Part shown: piece after piece, positions 61,678 through 64,000 of the stretch | Layout of the letters: each line of letters opens with the position of its first letter | Position numbering within the stretch: position 1 is the stretch's first letter | Assembly (NCBI GenBank): GCA_009917555.1 | Contig: QZDX01000002.1 | Location: forward strand, 62,001-126,000 | From: a bacterium 1XD21-13 | GTDB lineage: Bacteria; Bacillota; Clostridia; Lachnospirales; Lachnospiraceae | DNA: 64,000 nt | Direction of reading: 5' to 3' | The notes under the pieces: generated by a model | Database searches by the model: none | Told to the model about the DNA's origin: nothing | What the model saw: only the letters and a program-made list of their open reading frames with translations | Program-made: the position numbers and the translations under genes

Positions 61678-62547
61678 TTACAGCCTCTTAACCTCCGGGT
61701 ACCGCTCCAAAAGCCTCTCATTGGCTGCTTCTATCAGTCTGCAGTACTCTCCATAAGAAGGACTGAGCCGTCTCATAGCCGGAAGAAACACCTCCGTATA
61801 GCCGCTCGCACTCTGAAACTCTCTTATACACTCCATCCACCTTCCGGCAGCACAATTTTTATACTCCTCCGACCGTCTGTAGGCTAGATACCATTCAAGC
61901 GTCTCCCGATTCTCCTCAAGAAATGCCTCCGGCTCCTCAATAGCCCCCTTAACCTTGTCAAGCATCTCCCCAATCTGCTCCAAGCTCACAGACCGGAGCA
62001 CCTCACTCATAGCTGCCTCCACATCCTCCGACACCTGAAAAGCCGGCATCCCATCCAAAAACTCAATCACCGTCTCATAAGCCGCCCTCTGCTCTTCTGT
62101 CTCCACCGGTTCATCCAAAAATCTGGAAAAGTGCATACAGACAAACCTCCCATAATACCCCGGAAAAGCGTCAATCAACCGCTCCCCAACCGTCTCCTCC
62201 ACCTCCAGATTCCGAAGCTTTGCTTCAACCTCCGAAAACTCCTTCCCCTCTGAAAGCTCCCGAAGCAGCACATCCCTCCTCACCTTCCGCCTGCTCTCCA
62301 GCTCCCTACGCAAAGCCGCCCTCTGCAAAGCCTCACCTGTACCGTCCTGCAAAATCTCACGAATATCCTCCATTCCAACACCAAGCCTGCGCAAAACGCC
62401 AATCCGTCTCAAAATCTCCACGTCCCCCTCCTCATAATCCCGATACCCATTCTCCAACAAAACCGGATGCACCAATCCCTTCCCCGTATAATACTCAACA
62501 GCCTTCCTCGTCAAATTTGCCTGCTTGCACACCTCATGAATCAGCAT
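61678..62547 (-). CDS. MerR-family transcriptional regulator
   Basis: The protein has 289 residues from the ATG at 62547, 7 nt after AGGAGG; the frame is open upstream but through promoter and R2 sequence. The MerR helix-turn-helix is MLIHEVCKQANLTRKAVEYYTGKGLVHP followed by the wing NGYRDYEEGDVEILRRIGVLRRLGVGMEDIREIL. The C-terminal 200 residues are a helical ligand domain of unknown specificity. It is probably autoregulated through its 19-bp spacer promoter and may control the adjacent MATE exporter. Confidence 0.9.
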   Translation of the reverse strand: MLIHEVCKQANLTRKAVEYYTGKGLVHPVLLENGYRDYEEGDVEILRRIGVLRRLGVGMEDIREILQDGTGEALQRAALRRELESRRKVRRDVLLRELSEGKEFSEVEAKLRNLEVEETVGERLIDAFPGYYGRFVCMHFSRFLDEPVETEEQRAAYETVIEFLDGMPAFQVSEDVEAAMSEVLRSVSLEQIGEMLDKVKGAIEEPEAFLEENRETLEWYLAYRRSEEYKNCAAGRWMECIREFQSASGYTEVFLPAMRRLSPSYGEYCRLIEAANERLLERYPEVKRL

Positions 62548-62561
62548 ACCTATCCTCCTAT

Positions 62562-62619
62562 TATAGTCGCTGCGCGACGGCACTAAAGGGTATAGTCGCT
62601 GTGCGACAGCTCTAATCTG
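62562..62619 (-). repeat. R2 family copy 3: tandem 29-bp units before merR
   Basis: Two 29-bp units (62562-62590 and 62591-62619), each TATAGTCGCTG(C/T)GCGAC followed by (A/G)GC, stand in tandem. They carry the GTCGC/GCGAC hairpin without the long stem of copies 1 and 2. The first unit is followed by the ACTAAAGGG flank. The element ends about 10 nt before the ribosome site. Confidence 0.8.
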
Positions 62620-62650
62620 AAACAACACATATCTAAGTACTTCTGTACCC

Positions 62651-62681
62651 ATCATAGCCCCACCCCCAAGGGGCCAGTCAA
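62651..62681 (-). promoter_or_regulatory. MerR-type promoter with 19-bp spacer
   Basis: TTGACT (plus 62676-62681) and TATGAT (plus 62651-62656) are separated by 19 bp filled by a CCCC-TT-GGGG dyad. Elongated spacers with a dyad are the hallmark of promoters activated by MerR-family proteins through DNA untwisting. Confidence 0.8.
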
Positions 62682-62743
62682 GCACTTTTTCAAATAAATT
62701 CATTTTAAATAAACTCCTTAAACGAACCGCCTCTCTTGCAAGC

Positions 62744-62783
62744 AAAAAAAGAGCCATAAACCCACCGGCCTACAGCTCTTTTA
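62744..62783 (-). terminator. Terminator of the NlpC/P60 gene
   Basis: AAAGAGC (about 62748-62754) pairs with GCTCTTT (62775-62781) around a partly paired loop. TTTTTTT follows on the minus strand. Confidence 0.8.
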
Positions 62784-62805
62784 TCATTACAGATATCCCC
62801 AAATT

Positions 62806-63834
62806 CTAATCATTAATTATCCTAGCCGCACTCACCGGACTCCGATAATACATATTAGAAATAATAATTCCCGTCCGAGAATTGCTGGCATGAACCACCT
62901 GTCCATTTCCAATACACAGCGCCACATGATTAATCCGCCGTCCATTACCATAGAAGATCAAATCCCCCGGCTTAGCCTCACTCACGCTAATCTTCTTCCC
63001 ACAGCCCGCCTGCGCCCTGGAAGAATGAGGCAGAGAAATTCCAAAATTCCGGTACACAGACATGGTAAACCCGGAGCAATCTGTTCCCTTTGTCAAACTG
63101 GTACCACCCCACACGTACCGATTTCCCACATACTGCTTCGCAAACTCACAGATAGAAATCCGCACATCCGTAACGCCCTCTCCATAAAGAGCCTCCGTGA
63201 TGGTCAAAGCCGTCTTAAGCTCACTGCTTACACTGACAAACTCCGAGGCCACATAGCCTTCCTCACCGTCGATATCTACCTTAATCCACTCACCCTGCTC
63301 CTCAATCACAGCCAGCTCCTCGCCCTTGGGAACCATGGTCCAGAAATCAGCCTCTGTGCTGGGCTCCATCCGCACATAAAGGGCATCCGCATCTACCTTA
63401 GCTACCGTCTGTCCCAGCTGAAATGCCAGGTTCACTGCCTCCTCGCCGGTAAACAGGTATTCCGCCTTCACATAGCCCTCTACCTCGCCGGAAATAATAT
63501 GGGCCCATTCGCCCTCCGTCCCAAGAATCTCACAAGCCGAATCCTTCCGAAGCTTTCCTACCAGCTTGCTGTCCGTACTTGCCTCGGAACGGATATTCAA
63601 ATTGTCCTCCACATTGGCAATTCCAATATTTACATAGCCCTCCAGAGGGGTGCCTGTCCACACTACCTCCGCAGTTGCCTTTGTCTCCTCCTCCGTATTG
63701 GTGGTCTGATCAAAATTTGCCGCGATTCCTTCGTTCAAGCTCTCTCCCAGACCTGCGGCCTCCGTCCGAATACCGGTTGCTGCCATCAGCACCGCTCCCA
63801 ATAGTATTCCTGCCGCTATTCCACCTCTATACAT
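62806..63834 (-). CDS. Secreted SH3-domain NlpC/P60 peptidoglycan hydrolase
   Basis: The protein has 342 residues from the ATG at 63834, behind GGAGG. A signal peptide (residues 1-26) is followed by two bacterial SH3 domains (NLNIRSEASTDSKLVGKL and ALYVRMEPSTEADFWTMV) and a C-terminal NlpC/P60 domain. The catalytic Cys is in TDCSGF, the His in INHVALCIG and the third polar residue in VVHAS. It cuts peptide stems in the cell wall, probably gamma-D-Glu-diaminopimelate bonds. An R1 terminal motif lies before the ribosome site. Confidence 0.93.
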   Translation of the reverse strand: MYRGGIAAGILLGAVLMAATGIRTEAAGLGESLNEGIAANFDQTTNTEEETKATAEVVWTGTPLEGYVNIGIANVEDNLNIRSEASTDSKLVGKLRKDSACEILGTEGEWAHIISGEVEGYVKAEYLFTGEEAVNLAFQLGQTVAKVDADALYVRMEPSTEADFWTMVPKGEELAVIEEQGEWIKVDIDGEEGYVASEFVSVSSELKTALTITEALYGEGVTDVRISICEFAKQYVGNRYVWGGTSLTKGTDCSGFTMSVYRNFGISLPHSSRAQAGCGKKISVSEAKPGDLIFYGNGRRINHVALCIGNGQVVHASNSRTGIIISNMYYRSPVSAARIIND

Positions 63835-63840
63835 AAAGTG

Positions 63841-63880
63841 CCTCCATTCCAGTTCCGTAATATTCCGTCTCATTTATTAC
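63841..63880 (-). repeat. R1 terminal motif (copy f) with mini-hairpin
   Basis: The minus strand reads GTAATA, 12 nt, TATTAC then GGAACTGGAATGGAGG. It is the same ending as the long R1 copies, but with only a 6-bp stem in front. Confidence 0.65.
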
Positions 63881-63902
63881 AAATTTATTAAATTTCTATT
63901 AC

Positions 63903-63931
63903 ATAATATCGAAACTATCGAAATTTGTCAA
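63903..63931 (-). promoter_or_regulatory. Promoter of the NlpC/P60 gene
   Basis: TTGACA (plus 63926-63931) and TATTAT (plus 63903-63908) are spaced 17 bp apart on the minus strand. The spacer contains a repeated TCGAAA/TCGAT motif. The remaining sequence up to 64000 shows no recognisable gene. Confidence 0.8.
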
Positions 63932-64000
63932 GCCCTGTTTTTATCTCCACCAGCAAACCAGCCGCAAGCAAGCTCATTTCCTCCGTTTTCTGCGTCCTGC

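Overview
The window looks like a chromosome segment of a gut-type anaerobic Firmicute, most likely Lachnospiraceae or a close relative. The basis is moderate GC content, strong AGGAGG ribosome sites, a V-type ATPase operon, many PTS systems, a MecI/M56 pair, ECF sigma/anti-sigma pairs and a TreR-type trehalose locus. No rRNA, tRNA or CRISPR array was seen. Most genes are on the minus strand.

Layout. 1-5.7 kb: a hemerythrin-response regulator protein cut by the window edge, two small membrane proteins, and the sulfur assimilation pair cysK-metY divergent from an Rrf2 regulator. 5.76-6.07 kb: a double giant hairpin repeat. 6.1-8.8 kb: a BlaI/MecI repressor with an M56 membrane peptidase. 8.9-20.4 kb: a ten-gene operon with mannose-family PTS subunits, hexulose-6-phosphate synthase/isomerase-like proteins, a cupin isomerase, a FucI-like isomerase, an FGGY kinase and a MIF-like tautomerase. 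It is divergent from a LevR-like regulator and EIIA. 20.4-25.3 kb: trehalose PTS, trehalose-6-phosphate hydrolase and a GntR regulator with three operators. 25.4-27.7 kb: a patch of decayed genes around a chromate-transporter-like gene. 27.8-31.7 kb: a lipoprotein solute-binding protein with a hybrid histidine kinase. 31.9-35.3 kb: alpha-glucosidase, proB and a hypothetical gene. 35.5-41.2 kb: two ECF sigma/anti-sigma loci with a DD-carboxypeptidase between them. 41.3-45 kb: citrate synthase, a divergent PAP2 protein and an AAA/DUF4143 ATPase. 45-53.9 kb: a nine-gene V-ATPase operon. 54-64 kb: rpsU, a nonsense-interrupted gene, alaS, hflK-hflC, a MATE exporter, a MerR regulator and an SH3-NlpC/P60 hydrolase.

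The most unusual signal is not a protein. Several families of structured intergenic repeats sit directly in front of ribosome binding sites. Family R1 forms a long hairpin of about 110 nt whose stems differ between copies but stay paired, with conserved internal motifs and a conserved CGGAACT end. It lies at four junctions inside the V-ATPase operon and also before treP and the NlpC/P60 gene. Family R2 is a GTCGC/GCGAC hairpin next to ACCCTTTAGT. It precedes treC, proB, the citrate synthase gene and the merR gene, and one copy has a fully compensated stem. Family R3, at 5760-6071, is two long hairpins with unrelated stems and the same 35-nt centre in opposite orientation. These elements, and the PTS-linked ribulose-monophosphate-like operon, are the best candidates for undescribed biology here.
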